64,000 bases of DNA from Stictocephala bisonia (GCA_035578905.1 JAQJVL010000578.1:372001-436000), one strand, 5' to 3'; positions 27,601-40,420 are shown, numbered from the stretch's first letter. Made by a program: numbers and translations. The notes: a model not told the origin generated them from the sequence alone.

Positions 27601-28180
27601 GTGAACGTTTTTTTTAAATTTATTTATTTTTTTTAGTTTTTGCTGACTTTTTTTAAGCAGCACTTTTCCGCTGTAGTAGGAGGTAGGGCCGTTCAAATAG
27701 CAACAAACTGTTTTGTAAATAATATTATGTTTTGAACGAGAGACACTTGTGTAGTGAGTTATAATGAGAAGATATCTAATATATATTACGATGGTAAAAT
27801 GAATATAAACAATTAAATACTTAAGATCAGCTTTAGACAGTAAAATATATGTTAATTTACATTACAAATTTCTACAACAATTAGTCGATAAAATGATAGT
27901 TAATTCAAATTAATGTAATTTGTTATTAATTAGTTTATACAATTTAAGTTATAATAAAATATTGTGACTGAATCTTATTCATTATAATTCAGATCTATTC
28001 ATATACTACTGTAGATTATCCACACTTTGAAGCATGTTTAACAGTTTATAAAAAAAGTAAGAATCTTCCAATCGACTCTAAGGTATACTATTTTCTCAGC
28101 TAAACATTAGGTAATATTTGCTCATATTACTCCACTATCGTAGTTATCGTTTCATATATATTTTATCGTTTTTTATGAAT
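24640..28180. other. AT-rich intergenic stretch, no gene seen
   Basis: No exon, RNA gene or complete mobile element is recognised. The segment about 25085-25345 is richer in CGCTAG-type words and looks like a decayed transposon. Short open frames such as 24934-25152 and 27049-27246 have no recognisable features. Confidence 0.4.
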
Positions 28181-28183
28181 ATA

Positions 28184-28566
28184 GGGCGTTTATAAAATTA
28201 TCGCCCGACTTTAAATAGATAAAATTTTTTAAGTAACGATGGCTTTTAACCAAACATATTTTACATTAAAAAGTATGACGTTTACTAAAATGTGTCATAC
28301 ATATTTGATATTTCCTCCATTTTCATCACGGATGACATCCAGTGGATAGCTTACTTCATCCCAACCTGTGCGTAAGGTGTCTATAAGAAATGCATCTATC
28401 GACTACATGTCATCCGAACAGCAAATGAAGGTTACATTGAAATTTATGATAAATTTTAGTAAACCATTTCTTTGTGAGTACTTTAATGTCAAATGTGTTT
28501 GGGTAAAGCCTTCTTTATAATATATGTAGTTATTTAAAAACGGGTCATTCTTTTTGAAACACCCCG
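28184..28566. mobile_element. MITE-like element with mariner-type ends
   Basis: A 383-bp non-coding segment flanked by TA on both sides (28182-28183 and 28567-28568). The left end GGGCGTTTATAAAA and the reverse complement of the right end (CGGGGTGTTTCAAAAAG) match as imperfect inverted repeats with aligned GGG, GTTT, AAAA and CCCG positions. TA flanks with short imperfect inverted ends fit a non-autonomous mariner/Tc1-superfamily element. No transposase is present. Confidence 0.55.
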
Positions 28567-28819
28567 TAGTATACTATTCAATGACTTTCTCAGAACAAAA
28601 ATACCACAAGATTACACATTTGTCTACTATTACTGCTATAGCATTACATTTTTCTACCAAGAAACGTTTGGAATTCTCAAACTAAATATATATACTTGCA
28701 TATACACCTGAATATAAATTTCTATTTTGCAATCATGTGTATTGTTGTAGCCTATGTACAGAGAATAACAGGTTCATGGGAATGTAAGCTAATACTGAAT
28801 GAAATACTTCAAATAAACA

Positions 28820-28825
28820 TTTATT
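28820..28825 (-). promoter_or_regulatory. Poly(A) signal of the secreted Ala-rich gene
   Basis: AATAAA on the minus strand about 40 bp downstream of the TAG stop at 28864-28866. The short 3' UTR this implies is normal for insect genes. Confidence 0.7.
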
Positions 28826-28863
28826 GAACATAACTCAGGAATATACAATGAAGATAAACATGA

Positions 28864-31833
28864 CTAACCCCATGGGTTCAAGGCAGCGGACTTGTGGGCT
28901 GCTGCGGCCTGTGCGGCGGCAGCTTGAGCGGCAGCATGTGCGGCGGACTTTTGGATGGCAGCTGCCGCGGCCTGGGACCGCTGGATGGCTGCGGCTGCTG
29001 CGGCCGCTGCCTCAGACCGCTGAATGGCCGCTGCGGCTGCTGCTGCCGCCTCGGTACTGGACAGTAAGAACAACATAAGTTTCCTGGATACAAGTTTCTG
29101 GTTTTTGTGTCCAACCGTGTAAATTGGTTATGTACACTGTAGGCCATACATCTATTACCGACTTTTTGACTATTTATATACGCACATTTTCATGATATTT
29201 AGTGGGTGTACGTCATTTTCAATATACGTTACACAGCTGTAAACGTGTGAGAAAAATCTTGAATACTGGCGTCTGTAAATAGTCCAAAACGTCGGTTATT
29301 GATGTATATAATGAGCATAACCAATAGACACGGTCAAATCCAGATCACAAACGTTTCTATGCTTAAGAACTATGGTTTTTTAGAATGCATATGGTTTTTA
29401 AAATTGTTCAACGATGTGTTTAGTCCATTTTTATCTGTGTTTAGTATAAACGAGTGTCATAATTTAGCTTAGAAAGAAATTTTGTAATAATGAGAAGCTG
29501 TTCTTTTTATTACAACGTAATTAATTGAAAACTATAGGTATAAACTGCTCATGATTTGAAAAGTCTTCAACAAATGCCATAAACATACACCAATGGCATA
29601 CATTTATTCTAAATATACTATATTTTAAATAATCTATTAATGAACATAACCTCATTTAATTGTTGGTAGTTTACTTTAAAAAAAGAAATCGTATCTTCTA
29701 TTGTATTTGTTTGTAATCCAAGCATGGTAAAAAGTTGTGAGGAATCAACTCACCGGTGGATCGCTGCTGCTGCGGCCTCAGAGCGCTGAATGGCTGCTGC
29801 TGTAGCTGCTGCAGCTTCACTCCTGGTCACAAAAGGCTCATTTTAGTCACAAATAAATAAAACTCGATAGTAATGCTTACAGTATTGAAATAACCAGTCA
29901 ACGCTCAATAAGAGTGCAACTTAAAAGACATTATTTTGAATATTATTTTGTCACGTAAAAATAAGTGTGAAAAATACAATTTGTATTACGTAAATGTTCC
30001 CAACATAAATACGCCTACGTGTATTAATATATTGTAAGCAAAATTATAGCGTTTATTGTGAGTAATTCTAAGCCAATTAAACTGAATAATATATTTTTAT
30101 TTAAAAATATTAAATAAAAATGTTAAATGTAATTATGTTTAATTACTAATGTAATGCACCGTTAAATCACTAATGTTTTACAAAAATATAAAACTGACTT
30201 GTAACTACAGACGGGTGAAGAGTCTTTATTGAATAGCAGAATATTCATTCACTTCAGTTGTAATATAAAGGCTGAAGTCTACAATCCAGTCTAAATATAA
30301 ATAATTACAGTTTTAAATAAATAAATGGTTAATATTAGTTAGTATATAATAAATAATAATTTTAATTCCTAATTGCTTTGGATTTCAGCAACATTTCCTT
30401 ATAATTTGTTTAACGACTTTAATTTTGAACGTTTTAAGGAATTCTATTGTGTATTATATCAACTAACGAGATATTTTTAATTAATTTCCATAAAGATAAC
30501 AACATTCAATGTAATCGGTCGATGTTTTTGGTTTGGTATTATGGACAGTACTGATGCTTATAGAATAAGTAAATAAAGGTAACATTTTTAGTTGTAGTCA
30601 AGGAAATGGATTCACCTCTGGATTGCGGCGGCAGCAGCTGCTTCCTTAGCAGAAGCTATCCTTTGCTGCACCAGCACTGCCTCCTTAGCTGCCTGGACGC
30701 GCTGCTGGGCGGCTGCTGCGGCGGCTGAAGCCTCTTTGGCTGCGGCCAATGCTGTCGCAACCTCAGCGGCGTTAGCGGCGGCAACTCCATGGTATCCGGG
30801 CTAGAAGCATACACGGATGTTTAAGGAAATAGTTTATTGTTAGCTATTTTTAGTAAAAAGACATATAAGTTGAGTTAGTCGATCGTCATTTGAAAACTAA
30901 CAAGTTGTCATATGTTTCTATAAAACAAATGATTTCCATACTTATTAAGTATCATTTAATATTTCTTGTTTAATTAAATGATTTAGTTTAGATTAAAATT
31001 TTATTAGCAATAGAAAACTATGCAAGGATTATATGTTTTAATGAATTGATGTATACAATTTGATGAATTGTGCTAACTTACAAAAAAAGTATATATATAT
31101 TTTAACAACAGTTGTTTTTTATAAGTTTGTATGTTGTACTCTCTTCTTAACTGTTAATATTTTTAACACCTTATAAATATTTTAAAAGAAACATTGAATA
31201 CTTTTACATAACATTTAGCATGAAAACCCCGCTTAATTTTTTTATCTGGCTCACACTGCTTTGTGGGTATTTGAGACTAAACAAAATTCAAGCTTTTACC
31301 ACTTAATGTTGCGTAAGTATAGTTAAGAGTTTTTCCTATGATTAAGTTATACTATATTTCAATGTGATTGTAATTTGAGAGTGGCTTTTTGTTACAATCA
31401 AAACTAAACCCCATGACATATATCTCACCTTGCCGAGACCAAAGTCAGCACCGGCTCCAGGATGGAAGGCGCTAGCTAAAGTGTTTGAAGGGTCGCCGAG
31501 GGGTGAGGGGAAACCACTAAGGTCCTGGCCGGCGAGAGGCCATCCGGCAAGTCCTACCCCACTGCTAGCCACAGGCCAGGCTGACGCCCCACCAGCTGAC
31601 GGCCATGCCGCAGCCCCACCAGCAGCTAGGGCGGCAGTTGCCCCACTAGCAGGCCAAGCCGCTGATGGCCAGCCGCCGACCCCGACCCCTGTACCAGCGC
31701 CATACAACCCCAGGCCTATGCCCCGCTTGGACGACCGCTTGTCCTTGGCTTCTTCCTCCACTCTAGCTAGAGTGGCTGCTACACATACAGCAGACAGGAG
31801 GATAGCCTGAAACCCAGGAGGAATAAAATAATT

Positions 31834-31895
<62 letters not shown>

Positions 31896-32963
31896 TAACA
31901 AAAAATATTTTACATTTTACTTGAAGAAAACTTTTTTTGTAAATATATAGTTCCATAAGTTTTTTAATTTGAATTTAAAACCTGTTTTAAAATTAATTTG
32001 TAATAGATTTTGATACAAAAAGTATTTTGAATCATATTTTTAACTATATATTTTATTTTATATGACAATTCAAATGACAAAATGCCTTTTAATGACTATA
32101 AAATGTTAAATTTATCATATGAAAATGGTTAAATATAACTTTCCTGATAGCCAATAAATAGTCAATAATGGTAAATTAATGCAATATGAAGGGCAATTAA
32201 TATCTTATTCTAATAGTAAAAATCAATAAATATACTTAATTTACATTTTTTGCTATTACAAGAAATAAATCATTGTTTCTTGAGTGGGAAATGAATTAAG
32301 TAGATTGTTTGAATGATATATTGTATACAGTGTATCTAATAAAGTAAATCAAAATATAAAACAGAACAACTATTTCCTTTCATTGGTTTACTGTATAAAC
32401 ATTTCTTTATTTAACAATATACCTACAAAGAAGAAATAAAGAGACACAAGAAAATAAAACTAATATATATGTGTCTGTTGATAGATAACTGAAGTGTGTG
32501 AACTTTATTATCTTCACTGACATTGAACAAATTTATTGTGGATAAGAGAAGAAAGGTTAACATTCAATGGAGCATAAGTAAACAGAAAAGGGATTGTACT
32601 TTACAAAGTGAATTGTTTATTGGTAAAATGGCATCAATAAAAATAATAAGTAATCATAAGGTTATTGAAACAACACGTCTGACAACAAAAATAGCAAGTC
32701 TGCCAACCACGCAGCACACTAACAAAAACACAATACTAGAGTATGAAATCCAGTTATTCCGACCGACTACTGTTTTCCTTAACAATTTAAAAAAAAATTA
32801 TTTTGCTATTCATTTTTAGTGTTTTCTAAATATATATTCTTATCAGAAAACCCCAAAAATTTTTAAGAATGTTTTTCATAAAAGAATTCAAATAATTTTA
32901 TTAAAAAGTCTGTTATAAAAAGTATTTGATATCCCTCATACTTACACAAGTGGTGTTGACCAT
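28864..32963 (-). CDS. Secreted alanine-rich low-complexity structural protein (five coding exons, 280 aa)
   Basis: Joining 32946-32963, 31429-31806, 30616-30800, 29754-29822 and 28864-29056 on the minus strand gives an 843-nt open reading frame. All introns are GT-AG (phases 0, 0, 2, 2). Residues 1-20 form a signal peptide (MVNTTCAILLSAVCVAATLA). Residues 21-34 are charged, with two dibasic KR pairs. Residues 35-132 are Gly/Ala-rich with five Trp-Pro dipeptides. Residues 133-280 are Ala-rich, with blocks of AAIQRSEAAAA type that should be helical. The mature protein has no Cys and ends ALNPWG. The start is chosen because exon 1 supplies only MVNTTC and this completes the signal peptide; a TATA box and poly(A) signal frame the gene. 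It is probably an extracellular structural protein (cuticle- or silk-like), inferred from composition. I do not recognise its family. Confidence 0.85.
31842..31893. repeat. (TA)n microsatellite in intron 1
   Basis: About 26 uninterrupted TA units, 36 bp upstream (in gene orientation) of the exon 2 acceptor, where the polypyrimidine tract and branch site would be expected. Length variation here could affect splicing of exon 2; that is an inference. Confidence 0.95.
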
Positions 32964-33002
32964 GTTGGTAGATGTGATTCCAGGAACACAAGAGAGGTGG
33001 AC

Positions 33003-33036
33003 TGTACCCTTCCTCTGGAGGGTGGCGTATATATAC
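33003..33036 (-). promoter_or_regulatory. Core promoter of the secreted Ala-rich gene
   Basis: GTATATATAC at 33036-33027 on the minus strand is a strong TATA box. About 30 bp downstream lies ACAGTCC (near 33003), close to the arthropod initiator TCAGT. This places transcription start about 40 nt upstream of the ATG at 32963-32961, giving a short 5' UTR. Confidence 0.7.
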
Positions 33037-33754
33037 TCTCTACTGGAGATGTCCAGCTCACCTATAATTATAATTAATTGAACCTTTTGTTTACTTTCGC
33101 GCGCATTTCAGAGGACAGTCGCTCCTAGGCCACGTAATCGACAGAGTACCGGTCTACCCCGAATTCCATTGTTACGAAACTTCTTCCTCTATTGATGGCG
33201 AGATCTAAAATTGTAGCCTACAAAGAAATAGAGGATTTTTTCAGATTAAGATTTTTAGTGGGTTTTGATTTTATGGTAGAAGCAAGCTATGTGAAATGCT
33301 GCTGAAATGTACATCTAAAGGGTTAAAAATAACCGAATCATAAATGTTAAACCAGGATGGAGAGCTTTGTTTAAAATAACAAAGGCATTTAAAATAAAAC
33401 GTATTCCTTTAAGGTCATTTTATATTATAGTGTATATTTTGCATAGGCTTAACCAAGGAGTTTAAAGCTTACATTGTTTTTTTTTTCGATTAATACAATT
33501 ATACAGCTCTTTATAATGGTTTAAGAACAATGACTTATGATTAAATATTAACGAGATGTAGCTTGTCTCTTCTGGTAGCTAAAATAGTTCATTCATTTTA
33601 CGCCTTGTTTTGTCGATGGTGTTCCTAAAGTGTATGGAAACTGTAACTTTGACTAGGATTTAAATGTAAAAACTCCCAAACTAAAACTCAGCCGACATTA
33701 ATCAAGACTAAATACAACCAAAATATAGGCCTACATCTTCCTGTAAAATTAAAT

Positions 33755-33965
33755 ATAGTTTTTTTTCGCACCCCAAAGATAACAGGTTAAAGTATTCCCT
33801 TTTTTTATGGATACTTTAAGCACCATTTTGCACCGGCCTGCAGGTCTTTGCGTGAACTTTATTCGACGAACTAAACACCGATCGTTGCTCAGCTGGAGAT
33901 TCGAACCTTGGGATTGGCCCTCTACAGTCAGAAACAATACTGAAGTTAAAACGTTCATATAGCTT
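33755..33965 (-). repeat. tRNA-derived SINE
   Basis: On the minus strand a near-perfect RNA polymerase III B box, GGTTCGAATCTCC (33907-33895), follows a tRNA-like stretch containing TTTCTGACTGTAGAGG. A body of about 130 bp follows and ends in an A-rich tail (GCGAAAAAAAACTATA, near 33770-33755). Head, body and A-tail are the standard SINE plan. Box A is diverged, and target-site duplications are not clear beyond a CTATAT match. Confidence 0.6.
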
Positions 33966-35555
33966 TAAATAGGGAGAGACGCACAATCAAGAGACAGAAG
34001 CCACACTTATACCAATTGATAAATGTACAGGGCTGTTTTTATTTCCAGGACTTGTTCGGTTATTTTATAACTAGGGGACGCCCCTGCACTCTTCGCGGGC
34101 CAACCCCGTCTCTGGCTGCGCTAGTTACTCCTCGGCCTGTGACTTTTGAATACAAAAAAATTAATGTAGGTTAAATTTATTACGTAAAATGACAATATAA
34201 CATTTATTTACAGTTTCTCATTCACACTACTTGCGTTACTACCTATCTGTTAGTATAAACACCCAATGATATCACTTACTATATTTCAAACGTATTCATT
34301 TAATTTGTCTTTTTTAACAGCTGAAGATCAATTAAGTAAATTAAACATAACTACCATTGAAACCTTCAAGTCCAGTAGAGCGGAGTCCTACAATCGAATG
34401 TGAATAGAACCATTACAACCTTCCCTGGTTTAACATTATGAAATATCTCAATATTACAAAAACGATTGTTTATATTCCAGCAGCTGTTAATACGTTTTGG
34501 AAATATTTATATTTAACAGCTCTTATTTTTTATTTATTTAAATCTCTCTCCATGTTATTCTTATGGCCGAAAAACGTACTTTGGGGGGTTTCCTATACCT
34601 TTCAGGGTGAACATGTTAAGAGACCTTATTGCACAACTATGAACAGAGGCATATCTTTTGACATCACAACTGTTTAAGTTGGTTAAGAAATAAGGTTGGA
34701 GTGTGTTGACAAAAACGGATTCCTTATATATATGAGGATAATAAATTATAAATGAAACAGGTAAAATGATAACTTTATTATAATACGATAATTTCATTTG
34801 ATTCATTTAATAAGTTATAGTATTTTTCATTTGTTAATATTTATTGATTTATTTACTAACGACTGGGTGTGGTCAAAGATTAGACTGGACTATTAAAGCC
34901 TTCATAGCCCTTCTGACATTTACGAGCAGAAAGTTATTAATACTTTATAATAATAGTTCTTTTATGTGATAATGTAATTTAATAGGTTGATTTGATTAGT
35001 AAACAATCTCATTTTTTAAAATTACAAATAAATGTTTACACGTTCAAAAGAATTCACAATTATTTTAGGATCGTGGTTCAGTGTTAACATATTATTTGGA
35101 CAGACAGTAAGTTACTGTCCAACATAATATTTGGACTGTAACGTGACTACTTTCGATAAGCCAAGTGAAGAGGCAAAAGATATTAGTTATGTCAAGAAGA
35201 TAGCTGTAAAATACAAATAAAATTATTTGTGTCAATATTACAATACAAGAATGTAAATGTGTAATACCGTTGGGTGTAAATAAAATTGAAATGTTTTACC
35301 TTTTATTCACTCATTGCAATTTTATTTGACCATACAACAAAAATATCAAACCAAACGTTTTAAAATAAATTATTTTGACGTTTTAAGTTAATCAAGCAAT
35401 GTAATCATGAAATCTATGGCCGTATAATCGTTATATTGTGGTGGATTTTAAATTTATTGTTTATAATAAATAATAATGTAAATTTATTAATATATACAAT
35501 ACATTGTACTTGTGCGTATTTTGTTTGAGCTCAATAAATACTAATTTCTATAGGC
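33966..35555. other. Upstream intergenic stretch, no gene seen
   Basis: A GC-rich patch at 34070-34145 (GGGGACGCCCCTGCACTC and following) contrasts sharply with its AT-rich surroundings and is probably a retroelement or SINE fragment. A small hairpin with GGACAG/CTGTCC arms lies near 35100-35125. Open frames at 34438-34677 and 34561-34806 overlap antisense and are not credible. Confidence 0.4.
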
Positions 35556-35557
35556 TT

Positions 35558-38500
35558 ATACTATGAAGCTCAGTGTAGTGACTCCGCCCTGACGTTGGGT
35601 ACTTCCTGTGGTGCTACCCCATCAAGAATATACTTGAAGCTCAGTGTAGTGACTCACGCCTGAGGTGAACTGTTGGGTACTTCCTGTGGTGCTACCCCCA
35701 TCATAGATATACTTAAAGCTCGGTGTAGTGACACACGCCTGAGGTGAACTGTTGGGTACTTCCTGTGGTGCTACCCCCCTCATAGATATACTTGAAGTTC
35801 GGTGTAGTGACTCACACCTGAGGTGAACTGTTGGGTACTTCCTGTGGTGCTACCCCCATCATGGATATACTTGAAGCTCGGTGTAGTGACTCACGCCTGA
35901 GGTGAACAGTTGGGTACTTCCTGTGGTGCTACCCCCATCATAGATATACTTGAAGCTCGGTGTAGTGACTCACGCCTGAGGTGAACAGTTGGGTACTTCC
36001 TGTGGTGCTACCCCCCTCATAGATATACTTGAAGTTCGGTGTAGTGACTCCCGCCTGAGGTGAACTGTTGGGTACTTCCTGTGGTGCTACCCCCATCATA
36101 GATATACTTGAAGCTCAGTGTAGTGACACACGCCTGAGGTGAACTGTTGGGTACTTCCTGTGATGCTACCCCCATCATAGATATACTTGAAGCTCGGTGT
36201 AGTGACTCACGCCTGAGGTGAACAGTTGGGTACTTCCTGTGGTGCTACCCCCATCATAGATATACTTGAAGCTCGGTGTAGTGACTCACGCCTGAGGTGA
36301 ACAGTTGGGTACTTCCTGTGGTGCTACCCCCATCATAGATATACTTGAAGCTCGGTGTAGTGACTCACGCCTGAGGTGAACAGTTGGGTACTTCCTATGG
36401 TGCTACCCCCATCATAGATATACTTGAAGCTCGGTGTAGTGACTCACGCCTGAGGTGAACAGTTGGGTACTTCCTGTGGTGCTACCCCCATCATAGATAT
36501 ACTTGAAGCTCGGTGTAGTGACTCGCACCTGAGGTGAACAGTTGGGTACTTCCTGTGGTGCTACCCCCATCATAGATATACTTGAAGCTCGGTGTAGTGA
36601 CTCACACCTGAGGTGAACAGTTGGGTACTTCCTGTGGTGCTACCCCCATCATAGATATACTTGAAGCTCGGTGTAGTGACTCATGCTTGAGGTGAGCTGT
36701 TGGGTACTTCCTGTGGTGCTACCCCCATCATAGATATACTTGAAGCTCGGTGTAGTGACTCACGCCTGAGGTGAACAGTTGGGTACTTCCTGTGGTGCTA
36801 CCTCCCTCATGGATATACTTGAAGCTCGGTGTAGTGACTCACGTCTGAGGTGAACAGTTGGGTACTTCCTGTGGTGCTACCCCCATCATAGATATACTTG
36901 AAGCTCGGTGTAGTGACTCACGCCTGAGGTGAACAGTTGAGTACTCCAGTGGTGCTACCCCCATCATAGATATACTGAAGCTCGGTGTAGTGACTCACGG
37001 TCTAATGTGAGCAGTTGAGTACTTCCTGTGGTGCTACCCCATCATAGATATCCTGAAGCTCGGTGTAGTGACCTCACGCTGATGTGAGCTGTTGGTTACT
37101 TCCTGTGGTGCTACCCCATCATAGATATCCTTGAAGCTCGGATGTAGCTGACTCAACGCCCTGAGTGTGAACTGTTGGGTACTTCCAGTGGTGCTACCCT
37201 CCACCATAGATAACTTGAAGCTCGAGTGTAGCTGACTACACGCCTGAGGTGAACAGTTGGTCACTTCCCACAGTGGTGCTACCCCCACCATTAGATATAC
37301 TTGAAGCTCGGGTAGTGACCAGCCTGAGTGAACAGTTGGTACTTCTGGCTACCCTCATGTACTTGAGCTCGGTGTAGTGACTACGCTGAGGTAACAGTTG
37401 GGTATTCTGTGGTGCACCATCATGAATACTTGAGTCGTGTAGTGATCAGCGAGGAGTTGGTACTTCTGGTGTCCCCTATTATTGAGCTCGTGTAGGCTAG
37501 CTGAGTGAAGTTGGGTATTCTGTGTGTACCCTTGATATACTTGAAGTCGTGTAGTGCCAGCTGAGGTACATTGGGTACTTCTTGTGTACCCCCAATGTTA
37601 CTGAAGTCGTGTAGTGACCACGCTGAGTGATTTGGGTACTTCGTGTGTACCCTCTGATAACTTAAGTCGTGTAGTGACTCACGCTAGTGACTGGTATCCT
37701 GGTGTACCCATTAATATCTTGGTTGTTATGATAGCCTATTACGTTGGTATTCCGTGTGTACCCCTTGGATATATTAAGTCTGTATGACTCACTATGGACT
37801 TTGGGTCTTCCTGGTGTACCTTATGGAAACTGAAGCGGTTACTCACCTATGATGTTGGGTACTTCCTTTGTACATCATATATACTTAGTGTTATGACTAT
37901 AGGTAAATTGTATTCGTGTTACCCTCATATATATTAATTTTAGTGACTATATGTGATTTATTCTGTGGTGTCCCTCATGATTACTTAAGTCTTTGACTAC
38001 GTAGTAATTTGTCTTCTGTGTTACATATGTATATTGATGTGTAACTCCATTTTTATCCTTTTACCCTAATATACTTAATGGTGTAGTACTATGATGGAGT
38101 TGTATTCTGTGACCCTATGGATATACTTGATGGTTTGATCAGCCAGTGAGGGGTATTCTGGTGTACATATGAATATTAGTCGTTATACTCACTGGTAATG
38201 TTGGGTATTTGTGTGTACCCCCATTGAGTCCCTCAGATATACTTGATGGTAGGACTCACGCAGTGAGTGACTTCGTACTGAAATCTCTTATACAGTGTTG
38301 TATTCTGTACTGATACTAACCGTTATATACCCTAGTAATGGACTCGGTGCTACCCTCGGAACTAGCTTGCCGAGGAGTTGTACTCTGTGTTACATATGGA
38401 ACTGTCGTTATTACATGAGTTGTATTTGTCCATCATGATTATGACTCAGTTGATCGCTGAGGTGACTGTTGGTACTTCTGTGGTGCTACCCCCTCTGATA

Positions 38501-40420
38501 TACTTGAAGCTCGTGTATGACTCACTGCGGTGAAGTTGGGACTTTGGGTACCCCTCTGGTTACACTCTGTATATAGCCTGAGGTGAACTTGGACTCCTGT
38601 GTGTACCCTTGGTTACTTCCAGTGTGTACCCATGATATTGAGTCGTGTATGTGACTCCCCTCATGAAATTGGTCTTCGTGGTGCACCCATCAATGGACTT
38701 CTGAGCTCGGTGTGAGTAGACGTGGTCTCCCTTGTAACCCCATCTGTATACTGAGCTCGGTGTAGGACTCACTGTATGTGACCTTGGGTACTTCTGGGTG
38801 CTACCCCCTGTATATGAAGTCGGTGTATGACTCTACCTGGTGAACTTGGTACTCCTTGGTGCTACCCTACTGATATATGAAGCCGGGTATGACAGTGAGG
38901 TACTTGGGTACTCCTTGGTCTACCATCATAGATATTGATACCGTGTAGTGACTCAGTGAGGAAACAGTTGGTACTTCTGTGGTGCACCATCTGATATACT
39001 TGAAGCTCGGTAGTGACTCACGCCTGAGGTGAACAGTTGGGTACTTCCGTGGTGCTACCCCATCATAGATATACTTGAAGTCGGTGTAGTGACTCACGCC
39101 TGAGGTGAAGTGGGTACTTCCTGTGTGCTACCCCCATCATAGATATACTTGAAGCTCGTGTAGTGATCACGCTGAGGTGAACTGTTGGTACTTCCTGTGG
39201 TCTACCCCCATCATGATATACTGAAGCTCGGTGTTTCTGTGCTCACCCCTGATACGTTGACTCCATGTGGTGCTACCCATATAGATATATCTTGAAGCTC
39301 GTTGATGTAGTGACTCACGCTGAGGTGTACAGTTGGGTACTTCCTGTGGTGCTACCCCCATCATAGATATACTTGAAGCTCGGTGTAGTGACTCACGCCT
39401 GAGGTGAACAGTTGGGTACTTCCTGTGGTGCTACCCCCATCATAGATATACTTGAAGCTCGGTGTAGTGACTCACGCCTGAGGTGAACAGTTGGGTACTT
39501 CCTGTGGTGCTACCTCCATCATAGATATCCTTGAAGCTCGGTGTAGTGACTCACGCCTGAGGTGAACAGTTGGGTACTTCCTGTGGTGCTACCCCCATCA
39601 TAGATATACTTGAAGCTCGGTGTAGTGACTCACGTCTGATGTGAGCTGTTGGGTACTTCCTGTGGTGCTACCCCCATCATAGATATACTTGAAGCTCGGT
39701 GTAGTGACTCACGCCTGAGGTGAATTGTTGGGTACTTCCTGTGGTGCTACCCCCCTCATGGATATACTTGAAGCTCGGTGTAGTGACTCACGCCTGAGGT
39801 GAACAGTTGGGTACTTCCTGTGGTGCTACCCCCATCATAGATATACTTGAAGCTCAGTGTAGTGACTCACGCCTGAGGTGAACAGTTCGTAACTTCATGT
39901 GGTGCTACCCCTATCATAGATATACTTGAAGCTCGGTGTACTGACTCACGCCTGAGGTGAACTGTTGGGTACTTCCTGTGGTGCTACCCCCATCATAGAT
40001 ATACTTGAAGCTCGGTGTACTGACTCACGCCTGAGGTGAACTGTTGGGTACTTCCTGTGGTGCTACCCCCATAATAGATATACTTGAAGCTCGGTGTAGT
40101 GTCTCACACCTGAGGTGAACTGTTGGGTACTTCCTGTGATGCTACCCCCATCATGGATATACTTGAAGCTCGGTGTACTTACTCACGCCTGAGGTGAACT
40201 GTTGGGTACTTCCTGTGGTGCTACCCCCATAATAGATATACTTGAAGCTCGGTGTAGTGTCTCACACCTGAGGTGAACTGTTGGGTACTTCCTGTGATGC
40301 TACCCCCATCATGGATATACTTGAAGTTCGGTGTAGTGACTCACGTCTGATGTGAGCTGTTGGGTACTTCCTGTGGTGCTACCCCCATAATGGATATACT
40401 TGAAGCTCTCGGTCTTAAAT
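35558..40420. repeat. 79-bp satellite array (~61 units)
   Basis: The unit contains CTTGAAGCTCGGTGTAGTG, ACTCACGCCTGAGGTGAAC, AGTTGGGTACTTCCTGTGG and TGCTACCCCCATCATAGATA. Unit starts at 36186, 36265 and 36344 give an exact 79-bp period. Outer units are 95% or more identical by eye. Between about 36940 and 39330 the units shrink irregularly by scattered small deletions, worst near the middle. Open frames on the minus strand here are accidental. Confidence 0.96.

Noticed and set aside
28824..29147. Plus-strand and alternate minus-strand frames over exon 5
   Set aside because: Shadows of the GCN-rich alanine codons in the real frame.
31430..31810. 126-codon plus-strand Pro/Ala-rich ORF
   Set aside because: Exact antisense of exon 2 of the minus-strand gene; it stays open because the exon is GC-rich.
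31342..31956. A single 204-codon minus-strand ORF as a complete gene
   Set aside because: Its first ~50 codons read through the (TA)n tract and intron 1, and its end reads into intron 2 past a clear GTGAGA donor. Only 31429-31806 is coding.
34070..34145. Short GC-rich exon
   Set aside because: No open frame with splice sites; composition fits a retroelement or SINE fragment better.
35558..40420. CRISPR array (regular repeats)
   Set aside because: Units are contiguous with no unique spacers, and the sequence is eukaryotic; it is a satellite.
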